Source of the DNA: Bauldia sp.
GTDB taxonomy: Bacteria > Pseudomonadota > Alphaproteobacteria > Rhizobiales > Kaistiaceae
Length of the DNA: 5,810 bases
Direction of reading: 5' to 3'
Assembly: GCA_020442095.1 (NCBI GenBank)
Contig: JAGRKY010000241.1
Coordinates: forward strand, 1 to 5,810
The translations under genes were made by a program, and so were the position numbers. Position 1 is the stretch's first letter, and each line of letters begins with the position of its first letter. Of this stretch, positions 1-5,734 are shown one piece after another. Below the pieces are notes generated by a model. That model was not told the DNA's origin, ran no database searches, and saw only the letters and a program-made list of their open reading frames with translations.

Positions 1-842
1 CCCGCCGACATCAGGAAGGCCGGCCAGTAGACCGCGTGGAAGCGGACAATGTCCTTGCCGATGACGTGGAGGTCCGCCGGCCAGTAGCGATCGAAGGTCT
101 CGTCGTTGTCCGGGAAGCCGGCGCCGGTGATGTAGTTGGTGAGCGCGTCGACCCAGACATACATGACGTGACGGGGATCGTCCGGAACCGGAATGCCCCA
201 GTCGAAGGTCGTCCGCGACACCGAGAGGTCGCGAAGGCCGCCCTTGACGAAGCTGACCACCTCGTTGCGGCGCTCGTCCGGCCCGATGAAATCGGGATTG
301 GCCTCGTAATAGGCGAGCAGCGGCTCCTGATAGGCCGAGAGGCGGAAGAAGTAGCTCTCCTCCTCGACCCATTCGACCGGCGTGTTCTGCGGCCCGTAGC
401 GGACGCCGTCGTCCTTCACCTCGGTCTCGGACTCGGCGTAATAGGCCTCGTCGCGGACCGAATACCAGCCGGCATAGCTGCCCTTGTAGATATCGCCGGC
501 CGCCGCCATCCGCCGCCAGATCTCCTGCGAGGAAGCATAGTGGCGCGGGTCGGTGGTGCGGATGAAGTCGTTGTTCGAGCAGTTCAGCTCGCGGACCATC
601 TTCTGGAAGAGCGGCGTGTTGCGGTCGGCGAGCCCGCGCGGCGTCACGCCCTCGCGCTGCGCCGTCTGGCGCATCTTGATGCCGTGCTCGTCGGTGCCGG
701 TCAGGAAGAAGACGTCATAGCCGTCGAGGCGCATGAAGCGGGCAAGCGCGTCGGTGGCGAGCGCCTCATAGGCATGGCCGATATGCGGCGCGCCGTTCGG
801 ATAGGAAATCGCTGTCGTCAGATAGTATTTGGGGGCACTCAT
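1..842 (-). CDS. metG: Methionyl-tRNA synthetase (MetRS), N-terminal part; 3' end outside window
   Basis: Charges tRNA-Met with methionine in the cytoplasm, using ATP. 280 complete codons are visible, covering most of the class I Rossmann-fold catalytic domain. The translation starts [20 protein letters not shown] and carries the class I signature HIGH at residues 20-23, then FLTGTDEHG at about 46-54, GWYS at about 125-128, and a late stretch ending [13 protein letters not shown]. The KMSKS loop and the anticodon-binding domain would lie beyond the left edge. The connective-peptide region around residues 121-140 reads [18 protein letters not shown] and has no Cys-x-x-Cys knuckles, so this is a zinc-free MetRS subtype, in contrast to the zinc-binding E. 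coli enzyme. The ATG at 842-840 is chosen because it gives the usual short N-terminus before the HIGH motif; its Shine-Dalgarno match is weak (GGCGAGACGG just upstream). It lies 72 bp after holB and probably belongs to the same operon. Confidence 0.97.
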   Translation of the reverse strand, partial: MSAPKYYLTTAISYPNGAPHIGHAYEALATDALARFMRLDGYDVFFLTGTDEHGIKMRQTAQREGVTPRGLADRNTPLFQKMVRELNCSNNDFIRTTDPRHYASSQEIWRRMAAAGDIYKGSYAGWYSVRDEAYYAESETEVKDDGVRYGPQNTPVEWVEEESYFFRLSAYQEPLLAYYEANPDFIGPDERRNEVVSFVKGGLRDLSVSRTTFDWGIPVPDDPRHVMYVWVDALTNYITGAGFPDNDETFDRYWPADLHVIGKDIVRFHAVYWPAFLMSA

Positions 843-863
843 TGCCGTCTCGCCAGGTTGCTT

Positions 864-884
864 CGACAAAGGAAAGGCTTGTCG
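864..884 (-). other. Small hairpin in the holB-metG gap
   Basis: The 72 bp gap between the holB stop and the metG start contains an inverted repeat: CGACAA at 864-869 and TTGTCG at 879-884, with a 9-nt loop. As RNA on the minus strand this is a 6-bp stem just upstream of the metG start. No T-run follows, so it does not look like an intrinsic terminator. It may be a leader or processing structure, or chance. Confidence 0.35.
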
Positions 885-914
885 CGACCGCGATCAGCGG
901 CCGCCGTGGCGAAG

Positions 915-2018
915 TCACATTCGTGTGGCCTGGGCGAATGACATCAGAATGGACAGGACGACTTGCTTGCGGTCTAGATTGAGCGCCTCGGCCTCGGCCG
1001 AGGTTTCGGTGACCTTCTCCCATACCTCCGCCCATCTGGCAAGCGGCAGCCGGGTGGCGACGCCGGTGGGGGCGGGCTCGCCCGCCGGCTCCCCCTCGCC
1101 CCTGACCCGCCGGCCGAGCCAGCCGCGCACGGTGTCGAGGAAGCCGTCATAGGCGTCGTCTGCGCCGCGCTTCGAGACCGCGTCGGCCAGCGCATGCATC
1201 GCCCCGACATCGGCATTGGGCAGCGTCGCGGCAAAGGCGGCGAACTGGCGATAGCCGGCAATGCCATCCTCCTGGAGGAGCAGGATCGCCCGGCGAAGGC
1301 TTCCCTCGGAGAGCGACGCCGCGAGGGCGATGTCATCGTCGTCGAATTCGCCCGGCCGCGACGCCCGGATCGCCCCGGCGATCGCAGCATCCGAAAGCGG
1401 CGAGAGCTCGATCCGCCGGCAGCGCGAGCGGATCGTCGGCAGGAGCCGGCCGGGCGCATGGGAGATGACGAAGAAAAGCGAGCGCCGCGGCGGCTCCTCG
1501 AGCACCTTGAGGAGCGCGTTGGCGGCGCTGGCATTCATCTCGTCGGCCGGGTCGACGACCGCGATCCGCCACCCCTGCTCCCCCCCGGTCGAGCCGAAGA
1601 AGGAGACGGTGCGGCGGACCTCGTCGACGTTGAGGTCGGTGAGGAAGCGCTTGCGGTCCTCCCGGTAGGGGCGCTCGAGCGCCAGGAGGTTCGGATGGCC
1701 GCGGCCCGCAACACGGCGGAAGACCGGCGCGTCGGGCGGGATGGCGAGGCTCGTGGCGGCCGCGACCTCGGCGGACTGCGGGTCGGGATGGGCGAGGACG
1801 AAACGGGCGAAGCGATAGGCGAGCGTCGCCTTGCCGATCCCCTTCGGCCCGCCGATCAGCCAGGCGTGATGCATCCGCCCGCCGCGATAGGCATCGAGGA
1901 GCGTCGTCTCCACGGCCGGATCGCCGAACCACTCGGACTGGCTGTCAGGCAGCGGCCAGCCGTCGAGCCGGTCGATGCGCGGGACGTCCTGCGGGTCGGC
2001 GGCGGCGGCCACGATCAC
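915..2018 (-). CDS. holB: DNA polymerase III subunit delta' (clamp loader)
   Basis: A 367-residue AAA+ family clamp-loader subunit that helps load the beta sliding clamp at replication forks. The N-terminal region reads PDSQSEWFGDPAVETTL and HHAWLIGGPKGIGKATLAY, with a P-loop-like GGPKGIGKAT at residues 56-65. The Walker-B-equivalent segment is RIAVVDPADEMN (151-162), followed by ANALLKVLEEPP (166-177), a hallmark of the DnaX/HolB family. The SRC sensor motif is at 198-200 (IRSRCRRIEL), and a helical C-terminal domain ends SFAQATRM. The zinc-finger cysteines of some family members are absent, which I regard as common in alphaproteobacteria. The open frame runs further upstream inside tmk, but family length supports a GTG start at 2018, which overlaps the tmk stop as GTGA and is preceded by AAGG. 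A second GTG two codons later (2012) is an alternative. Translational coupling to tmk is likely. Confidence 0.93.
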   Translation of the reverse strand: MIVAAAADPQDVPRIDRLDGWPLPDSQSEWFGDPAVETTLLDAYRGGRMHHAWLIGGPKGIGKATLAYRFARFVLAHPDPQSAEVAAATSLAIPPDAPVFRRVAGRGHPNLLALERPYREDRKRFLTDLNVDEVRRTVSFFGSTGGEQGWRIAVVDPADEMNASAANALLKVLEEPPRRSLFFVISHAPGRLLPTIRSRCRRIELSPLSDAAIAGAIRASRPGEFDDDDIALAASLSEGSLRRAILLLQEDGIAGYRQFAAFAATLPNADVGAMHALADAVSKRGADDAYDGFLDTVRGWLGRRVRGEGEPAGEPAPTGVATRLPLARWAEVWEKVTETSAEAEALNLDRKQVVLSILMSFAQATRM

Positions 2019-2662
2019 GCGACCTTTTCGAGCAGGCGCGACGCGACCACGCGCCAGACGTCTTCGGCGACCGCGTCCTCGGGCCGCGCGGCATCGATGA
2101 CGACGCAGCGCTCCGGCGCCTTCGCGGCGATCTCGAGGAAAGCCTGCCGGCGGCCTTCGTGGAGCGCGACTTCGTCGCTTTCGAAGCGGTCGGGCTCGCC
2201 GCCGGATTCGGCGAGCCGCGCCCTGACCCGGCGAAGCCCGGTCTCGGCCGGAAGATCGAGGATGAAGGTGAGGTCCGGCCGGGAACGGCCGACCGCTGCC
2301 CGCTCCAGCGCGTCGATCTCGCGCGCCGGCGCACCGCCGACCGCGCCCTGGTAGACCCGGGTGGAATCGAAGAAGCGGTCGCAGAGCACCCATTCGCCGG
2401 AGGCCAGCGCCGGGCGGATCAGGTGGTCGACATGATCGGCGCGCGCCGCGGCGAAGAGGATCGCCTCGGCCTCGGGGCCGAGCGACTTGGCCATGCCGGT
2501 GAGGAGTACCTTGCGGATCGCTTCGGCGGTCGGCGTGCCGCCCGGCTCGCGGGTCTCGACAACGCGGATGCCGCGTTCACCCAGCCGGCGGGCCAGCCGA
2601 CGAATCTGGGTCGATTTGCCGGCCCCGTCGCCGCCTTCAAAGGTGATGAACTTCCCGGCCAT
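2015..2662 (-). CDS. tmk: Thymidylate kinase (dTMP kinase)
   Basis: Phosphorylates dTMP to dTDP with ATP, an essential cytoplasmic step in dTTP synthesis. The 215-residue product has the expected family length. It starts MAGKFITFEGGDGAGKSTQ, with the P-loop at residues 10-18. EPGGTPTAE (39-47) and the DRF motif in CDRFFDSTRVYQG (94-106) form the nucleotide-monophosphate site, and the LID is arginine-rich (RARLAESGGEPDRFE). Arginines in the LID rather than in the P-loop point to the bacterial type II subclass. The ATG at 2662 is preferred because it gives the canonical N-terminus; a TTG at 2680 would add MSISAR and is 10 bp from the preceding stop. Neither start has a strong Shine-Dalgarno sequence, so translation may depend on coupling to the upstream carboxypeptidase gene, 27 bp away. 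The 3' end overlaps holB by 4 bp. Confidence 0.96.
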   Translation of the reverse strand: MAGKFITFEGGDGAGKSTQIRRLARRLGERGIRVVETREPGGTPTAEAIRKVLLTGMAKSLGPEAEAILFAAARADHVDHLIRPALASGEWVLCDRFFDSTRVYQGAVGGAPAREIDALERAAVGRSRPDLTFILDLPAETGLRRVRARLAESGGEPDRFESDEVALHEGRRQAFLEIAAKAPERCVVIDAARPEDAVAEDVWRVVASRLLEKVA

Positions 2663-2689
2663 GCGTGCGGATATAGACAAACCGGCCGG

Positions 2690-3883
2690 CTACCACCAGC
2701 CGAGAAGAAGCTCTTGCAGACCGTCGAGGGCACGCTGCGGCATCGAGCCGATACCGACCGGTTCCGCGGTGTAGACGGGCTGCTGCTTCTTCAATCCCTC
2801 GGCGGTGGTGAAACTGACATAGCCGACCTCCTTGTCGGCCTCGACCGGCGCCGGCAGGGGACCGCGATAGACGACCTCGGCCTTGAGACGATCGGTCATG
2901 CCGACCGGCAGGAGAAGGGTGACGGGCTCGTGGCTGACCACGGCGACCGTCGACGAAGCGCCGCCGAAGACCCGGACCCGGGCGATCTCCTCGCCCTCCT
3001 TGAAGAGCCGGACCGGCTCGAAGGCGCGATAGCCCCACTCGATCAGCTTCCGCGCCTCCGCCTCCCTCTCCTTCACCGAGCCGAGACCGGCGACGACCGC
3101 GACCAGCCGCTGGCCGTCGCGGACGGTCGAGGCCGTGAGGCTGTAGCCCGAGCCCTCGGTGAAGCCGGTGATCAGGCCGTCGGCGCCGATATTGAGGCTG
3201 AGGAGCGGGTTACGGTTGCGCTGGAAGATCTTGTTCCAGGTGAAGGCCTCCTCGCTGAAGATCGGATAGAAGTCGGGGAAGTCGCGGATCAGGTGGATCG
3301 CGAGCGTCGCCATGTCCCGGGCGGTGACATAGTGGTCGGGATTCGGAAGCCCGCTCGGATTGGCGAAATGGGAATTGTCCATCCCGAGCGCCGCGGCTTC
3401 CTCGTTCATCAGGTCGGCGAAGGCATCCTCGCTTCCCGCCATGCCCTCGGCGAGGATGATGGTGGAATCGTTGCCGGCCTGGACGATCGCGCCGCGGATC
3501 AGGTCCTCGACCCGGATTGAAGAATTGAGCTCGGCGAACATCGTGGAACCGCCGGCGACCGCACCGCCGGTCCGCCAGGCATGTTCGGAAACCTTGAACT
3601 CCTGGTCCCTGGAGAGCCGCCCCTCCTCGATCGCCTTGAAGACGACCGCCATGGTCATCAGCTTGGCCATGCTGGCCGGCGGGAAGCGGACGTCCGCATC
3701 CTTCTCGTAGAGCACCGTGCCGGTGTCGTAGTCGACGAGGAAGGCTTGCTTCGCCGGCGTCTCGAAATCCTGGGCGGCGACGGGCACCGCCACGGCGCCC
3801 GCCCCGATCAGGGCTGCGAGCAACAACGCGACGGCCACCCGCAAGCGACCGGGTGCCGTCAGGAAATCAAAGAACAACGCCAT
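2690..3883 (-). CDS. PBP5-type D-alanyl-D-alanine carboxypeptidase (family S11) with altered SxN and KTG motifs
   Basis: A 397-residue periplasmic penicillin-binding protein of the DacA/DacC/DacF family, which normally trims the terminal D-Ala from peptidoglycan pentapeptides. The N-terminus is a signal peptide with a hydrophobic core (RVAVALLLAALIGAGAVAVP, about residues 15-34) and a likely cleavage near AAQ-DF (37-39). The mature start, FETPAKQAFLVDYDTGTVLYE, is typical of the family. The catalytic motif SMAK at 71-74 is intact. The second motif, normally SGN, reads AGN (136-138), and the third, normally KTG, reads ITG (238-240) in ADGLITGFTEGSGYSL. A PBP5 C-terminal beta domain follows (about 295-385), and the tail LDGLQELLLGWW could be an amphipathic membrane anchor. 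The ATG at 3883 has AGAGG nine bases upstream; the open frame extends 16 codons further without support. It is followed 27 bp later by tmk. The family call is firm; enzymatic activity is doubtful. Confidence 0.93.
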   Translation of the reverse strand: MALFFDFLTAPGRLRVAVALLLAALIGAGAVAVPVAAQDFETPAKQAFLVDYDTGTVLYEKDADVRFPPASMAKLMTMAVVFKAIEEGRLSRDQEFKVSEHAWRTGGAVAGGSTMFAELNSSIRVEDLIRGAIVQAGNDSTIILAEGMAGSEDAFADLMNEEAAALGMDNSHFANPSGLPNPDHYVTARDMATLAIHLIRDFPDFYPIFSEEAFTWNKIFQRNRNPLLSLNIGADGLITGFTEGSGYSLTASTVRDGQRLVAVVAGLGSVKEREAEARKLIEWGYRAFEPVRLFKEGEEIARVRVFGGASSTVAVVSHEPVTLLLPVGMTDRLKAEVVYRGPLPAPVEADKEVGYVSFTTAEGLKKQQPVYTAEPVGIGSMPQRALDGLQELLLGWW

Positions 3884-3912
3884 TCCGCACTGCCTCTTGC
3901 CGCGGGACGCAA

Positions 3913-3927
3913 GCCTCGCCGCGAGGC
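3913..3927 (-). other. Short GC-rich hairpin in the rlpA-dac gap
   Basis: The 78 bp between the rlpA stop and the carboxypeptidase start holds a perfect 6-bp stem with a 3-nt loop (GCCTCG-CGG-CGAGGC on the minus strand), ending 29 bp before the ATG. No T-run follows, so it is not a convincing terminator. It may modulate read-through or mRNA stability. No clear promoter is visible in this gap. Confidence 0.35.
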
Positions 3928-3961
3928 ACACTGCGAACCGCGAAGAACGGTGAGGAACAGT

Positions 3962-5116
3962 TTAACGGGAAACGACGAAAGCGCCAGAAAGGCCGGTCGC
4001 CGCAGCGGCCTTGATCACAGAATCCGGGGCGATGGCGGGATCATTGACCAGTACCTGGACGATGCGCAGGCTGCGGCCGTCGCGCTGCTGCTCGGTGGTG
4101 ACGACCTTGCCGTAGCGCGAGAAGTCCTTCGCGACGCGGGCCGCGTTGGTCGGCTCGAGGAAGACGCCAAGCTGGATCGTGGCGACCGCCGGGGACGTCG
4201 ACGGCGCGGCGGTCTTCGAGAAGGCCGCGAGATGCGCCGGGGTCTCGCCCGCCGCGAGGCTGGCCGCGGCCTCATGCGCCGGCGTGAAACGATTGGTCTC
4301 CGCATAGGAGGAGACGAAACCGGATTTCAGGATCAGCGGCCCGATCGGATCGTCGAAGGCGGATGCCGGCTCGGGTGGGGCGAGCGCGAGGCTACGGGTG
4401 GGCGCCACCGGCTGGCGCGAGGCGACGACGATCGGCTGCTGCGGTTCGGTCCGCCGCGGCTTCAGCGACGCGAACAGCGACCGCGACTGAGGCTTGGCGT
4501 CCGCCGGCCCCTGATAGGTCGCCATCAGCATCTGCCGGTCATGCCCGTCCATGCGGGCCGGGCCGACATAGTCGACCTGAACCTTCGCGGTCCCTGCCCG
4601 CTTGAAGTCGAGCATCGCGGCGGCCTGGGCCGAGACGTCGATGATCCTGTTGCTGGAGAAGGGACCACGATCGTTGACGCGAACGACCACCGAGCGACCG
4701 TTCGACAGGTTGGTCACCCGTACATAGCTCGGCAGCGGCAGGGTGGGATGCGCCGCCGTCAGGTCGTTCATGTCGAAGACTTCGCCATTGGCGGTCTTGC
4801 GACCATGGAAGTTCGGGCCGTACCAGGAAGCGAGACCGGTCTTCGAATAGTTGGGCTGGTCGCGCGGGACATAGGTCTTGCCGGCGACGCGGTAGGGCTT
4901 GCCGACCATCGCCGTGCCGCCGCCCTTAGGAATCCGCGAGCCGGAGGCGACCTTGGGGCTCGCCTTCACGCCATAGGCGGCTTCGCTGAACTTGGTCGCG
5001 GGACCCGATGGCGACGATGAGCAGGATGCGAGCACACCGACGGCCGTCGCGATCGCCACTGCCCGGGCGAGAACCCCCGCCCGACCGCCAGAAAGGATCC
5101 GGCGACGGATCAGCAT
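3962..5116 (-). CDS. rlpA: RlpA-family septal lipoprotein, probable lytic transglycosylase (DPBB + SPOR domains)
   Basis: A 384-residue outer-membrane lipoprotein that probably binds denuded septal glycan strands and cleaves them during daughter-cell separation. The basic N-terminus MLIRRRILSGGRAG is followed by a hydrophobic stretch and a lipobox, LASC, with the lipidated cysteine at residue 32. The double-psi beta-barrel domain spans about 93-185: GLASWYGPNFHGRKTANGE (94-112), TAAHPTLPLPS with His123, and VRVNDRGPF with Asp149. By alignment from memory, His123 and Asp149 match the catalytic pair described for Pseudomonas aeruginosa RlpA. A Pro/Ala-rich linker follows, then a C-terminal SPOR peptidoglycan-binding domain (about 312-384, starting ATIQLGVFLEPTNAARVAK). 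The ATG at 5116 is chosen because it opens directly onto the signal peptide, with AGGG eight bases upstream; the open frame extends further as a high-GC artefact. It is the first gene of the minus-strand cluster and lies upstream of the carboxypeptidase, fitting a shared cell-wall role. Confidence 0.94.
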   Translation of the reverse strand: MLIRRRILSGGRAGVLARAVAIATAVGVLASCSSSPSGPATKFSEAAYGVKASPKVASGSRIPKGGGTAMVGKPYRVAGKTYVPRDQPNYSKTGLASWYGPNFHGRKTANGEVFDMNDLTAAHPTLPLPSYVRVTNLSNGRSVVVRVNDRGPFSSNRIIDVSAQAAAMLDFKRAGTAKVQVDYVGPARMDGHDRQMLMATYQGPADAKPQSRSLFASLKPRRTEPQQPIVVASRQPVAPTRSLALAPPEPASAFDDPIGPLILKSGFVSSYAETNRFTPAHEAAASLAAGETPAHLAAFSKTAAPSTSPAVATIQLGVFLEPTNAARVAKDFSRYGKVVTTEQQRDGRSLRIVQVLVNDPAIAPDSVIKAAAATGLSGAFVVSR

Positions 5117-5227
5117 GCGACAGGCCCTGCTTCCGGGAAACGGATGCAGCTGCCCGACGACAAGCCGGTCGTTATGCGCGAATGCGAGAGTATCACCACG
5201 CCCCTTTGGTCCCACCCAACAGGAAAG

Positions 5228-5265
5228 GTTATTAAACAGGCGGGGGGATGAATCAACCTTAAACG
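5228..5265 (-). promoter_or_regulatory. Candidate promoter region for rlpA and the downstream cluster
   Basis: This relatively A+T-rich patch lies about 110-150 bp upstream of the rlpA ATG. On the minus strand it reads TTTAAGGTTGATT, then a C-rich spacer, then GTTTAATAACC. TTGATT could serve as a -35 box and TTTAAT or TAATAA as a -10 box, but the spacing (14-16 bp) is short. A GANTC site (5250-5254) lies inside it. It is the best promoter-like segment I can find for the operon, but it is not a strong match. Confidence 0.3.
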
Positions 5266-5414
5266 GCTGTCCGGCGGCGGGGTGCGTCGACCCGGGCCGC
5301 GCCGGTCTGCACGACGTCTCGCAGGGAAGGCCCGACGCCCCTCTCCCTGCCCCGCCTCGGCCCACGCGGCGGCGCGGCGTGACGCAGCATTGCGAGGCCA
5401 GGCATCGCTTTCGT

Positions 5415-5461
5415 ATGTTCCTTTATCTACAGCATGTTATGAACATTTTCTAATTCGAAAA
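5415..5461. promoter_or_regulatory. A+T-rich island with two dyad symmetries, candidate operator
   Basis: In DNA that is otherwise about two thirds G+C, the stretch around 5405-5465 is only about one third G+C. It contains ATGTT-ATG-AACAT (5434-5446), an outer arm ATGTTC at 5415-5420 that pairs with GAACAT at 5441-5446, and a 16-bp near-palindrome TTTTCTAATTCGAAAA at 5446-5461 in which seven of eight base pairs are symmetric. The two dyads abut at 5446. Such symmetry in an A+T-rich spacer between divergent genes is typical of binding sites for dimeric regulators. I cannot name the regulator. Confidence 0.4.
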
Positions 5462-5621
5462 GTCAACACCAGGCGACAAGCCGTCCTGCGACGGCGGACG
5501 TCTTCCCGGGCCGAGGACGTCATCGATCTGACCGCTCGTCCCCGCTATGAAGCCGACGCGGCCGACAGGGGAAAAAGAGACCGGGTCACGATGCCCTTGG
5601 GCGCGCGACACGACAATTCGG

Positions 5622-5659
5622 AAAGTCCTGCCGAAACAGGAAGGTCCCGCCGAATCAGG
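5622..5659. repeat. Contiguous two-copy 19-bp tandem repeat, each copy with an inverted repeat
   Basis: Copy 1 (5622-5640) and copy 2 (5641-5659) match at 16 of 19 positions, with the shared core GTCCYGCCGAAWCAGG. Copy 1 can fold as TCCTG-CCGAAA-CAGGA (5626-5641). Copy 2 folds as CCCGCC-GAATCA-GGCGGG (5646-5663). Both loops are 6 nt. The pair lies about 75-113 bp upstream of the plus-strand start codon. It could be a pair of operator half-sites or a structured leader; no T-run follows, so it is not a terminator. Confidence 0.6.
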
Positions 5660-5678
5660 CGGGCCGCGCAGAGCGACC

Positions 5679-5706
5679 TCGACACGGCGGGAATCGTTCG
5701 CATACT
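5679..5706 (+). promoter_or_regulatory. Candidate sigma70-like promoter for the RraA-like gene
   Basis: TCGACA (5679-5684, five of six matches to TTGACA) is followed after 16 bp by CATACT (5701-5706, four of six matches to TATAAT). Transcription would begin near 5713, leaving a leader of about 20 nt that includes the ribosome binding site. The assignment rests on consensus matching alone. Confidence 0.33.
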
Positions 5707-5722
5707 GCGCGACAAAACCATC

Positions 5723-5728
5723 GGGGAG
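5723..5728 (+). promoter_or_regulatory. Ribosome binding site of the RraA-like gene
   Basis: GGGGAG ends six bases before the ATG at 5735. This is the strongest Shine-Dalgarno sequence in the window. It decides the start in favour of 5735 over the in-frame ATG at 5591, because the reading frame is also open upstream. Confidence 0.6.
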
Positions 5729-5734
5729 ACGACC

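Larger units (their letters stand above)
5117..5734. other. Divergent intergenic region, no convincing gene
   Basis: 618 bp separate rlpA (minus strand) from the RraA-like gene (plus strand). Open frames cross it on both strands, but none has a recognisable protein or a good start, as expected for high-GC DNA. I saw no tRNA-type TTCGANTC arm or paired cloverleaf. Besides the elements listed separately, it holds a 6-bp hairpin with a tetraloop (GCCGTC-CTGC-GACGGC, 5480-5495), a direct repeat of GGACGTC at 5496-5502 and 5515-5521, and a 7-bp inverted repeat GCAGGGA/TCCCTGC (5321-5327 and 5344-5350). Three GANTC sites, the target of the alphaproteobacterial CcrM methylase, lie at 5250, 5652 and 5691. 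Confidence 0.7.

Noticed and set aside
36..941. 301-codon plus-strand open frame opposite metG
   Set aside because: It lies antisense to a clearly recognisable MetRS and gives an Arg/Val/Gly-rich product with no family resemblance, as expected for the complement of high-GC coding DNA.
2019..2393. N-terminal extension of holB inside tmk
   Set aside because: The open frame continues 125 codons upstream, but the extra sequence is Arg/Ala/Gly-rich, resembles no HolB N-terminus and overlaps tmk.
2159..3520. 453-codon plus-strand open frame opposite tmk and the carboxypeptidase
   Set aside because: It spans two real antisense genes and their gap and has low-complexity Arg/Gly/Asp-rich composition with no domain.
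3581..5020. 479-codon plus-strand open frame opposite dac and rlpA
   Set aside because: It crosses two real genes on the other strand and is highly Arg/Gly-rich; it is a shadow frame.
5232..5262. Possible CtrA site (two TTAA boxes upstream of rlpA)
   Set aside because: The two TTAA boxes are 23 bp apart rather than separated by 7 bp, and neither has a second half-site at the right distance.
5117..5365. N-terminal extension of rlpA by 83 codons
   Set aside because: It would bury the lipoprotein signal peptide inside the protein; the start at 5116 puts the signal sequence at the N-terminus.
5390..5419. Possible plus-strand promoter TTGCGA-N18-TATGTT
   Set aside because: Only four of six matches in each box with 18-bp spacing, and more than 300 bp from the start codon; the candidate at 5679-5706 is closer and matches better.
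5414..5450. Possible LexA (SOS) box from GTTC/GAAC elements
   Set aside because: The alphaproteobacterial consensus GTTC-N7-GTTC is not met; the seven-base spacing leads to TACA and AATT instead.
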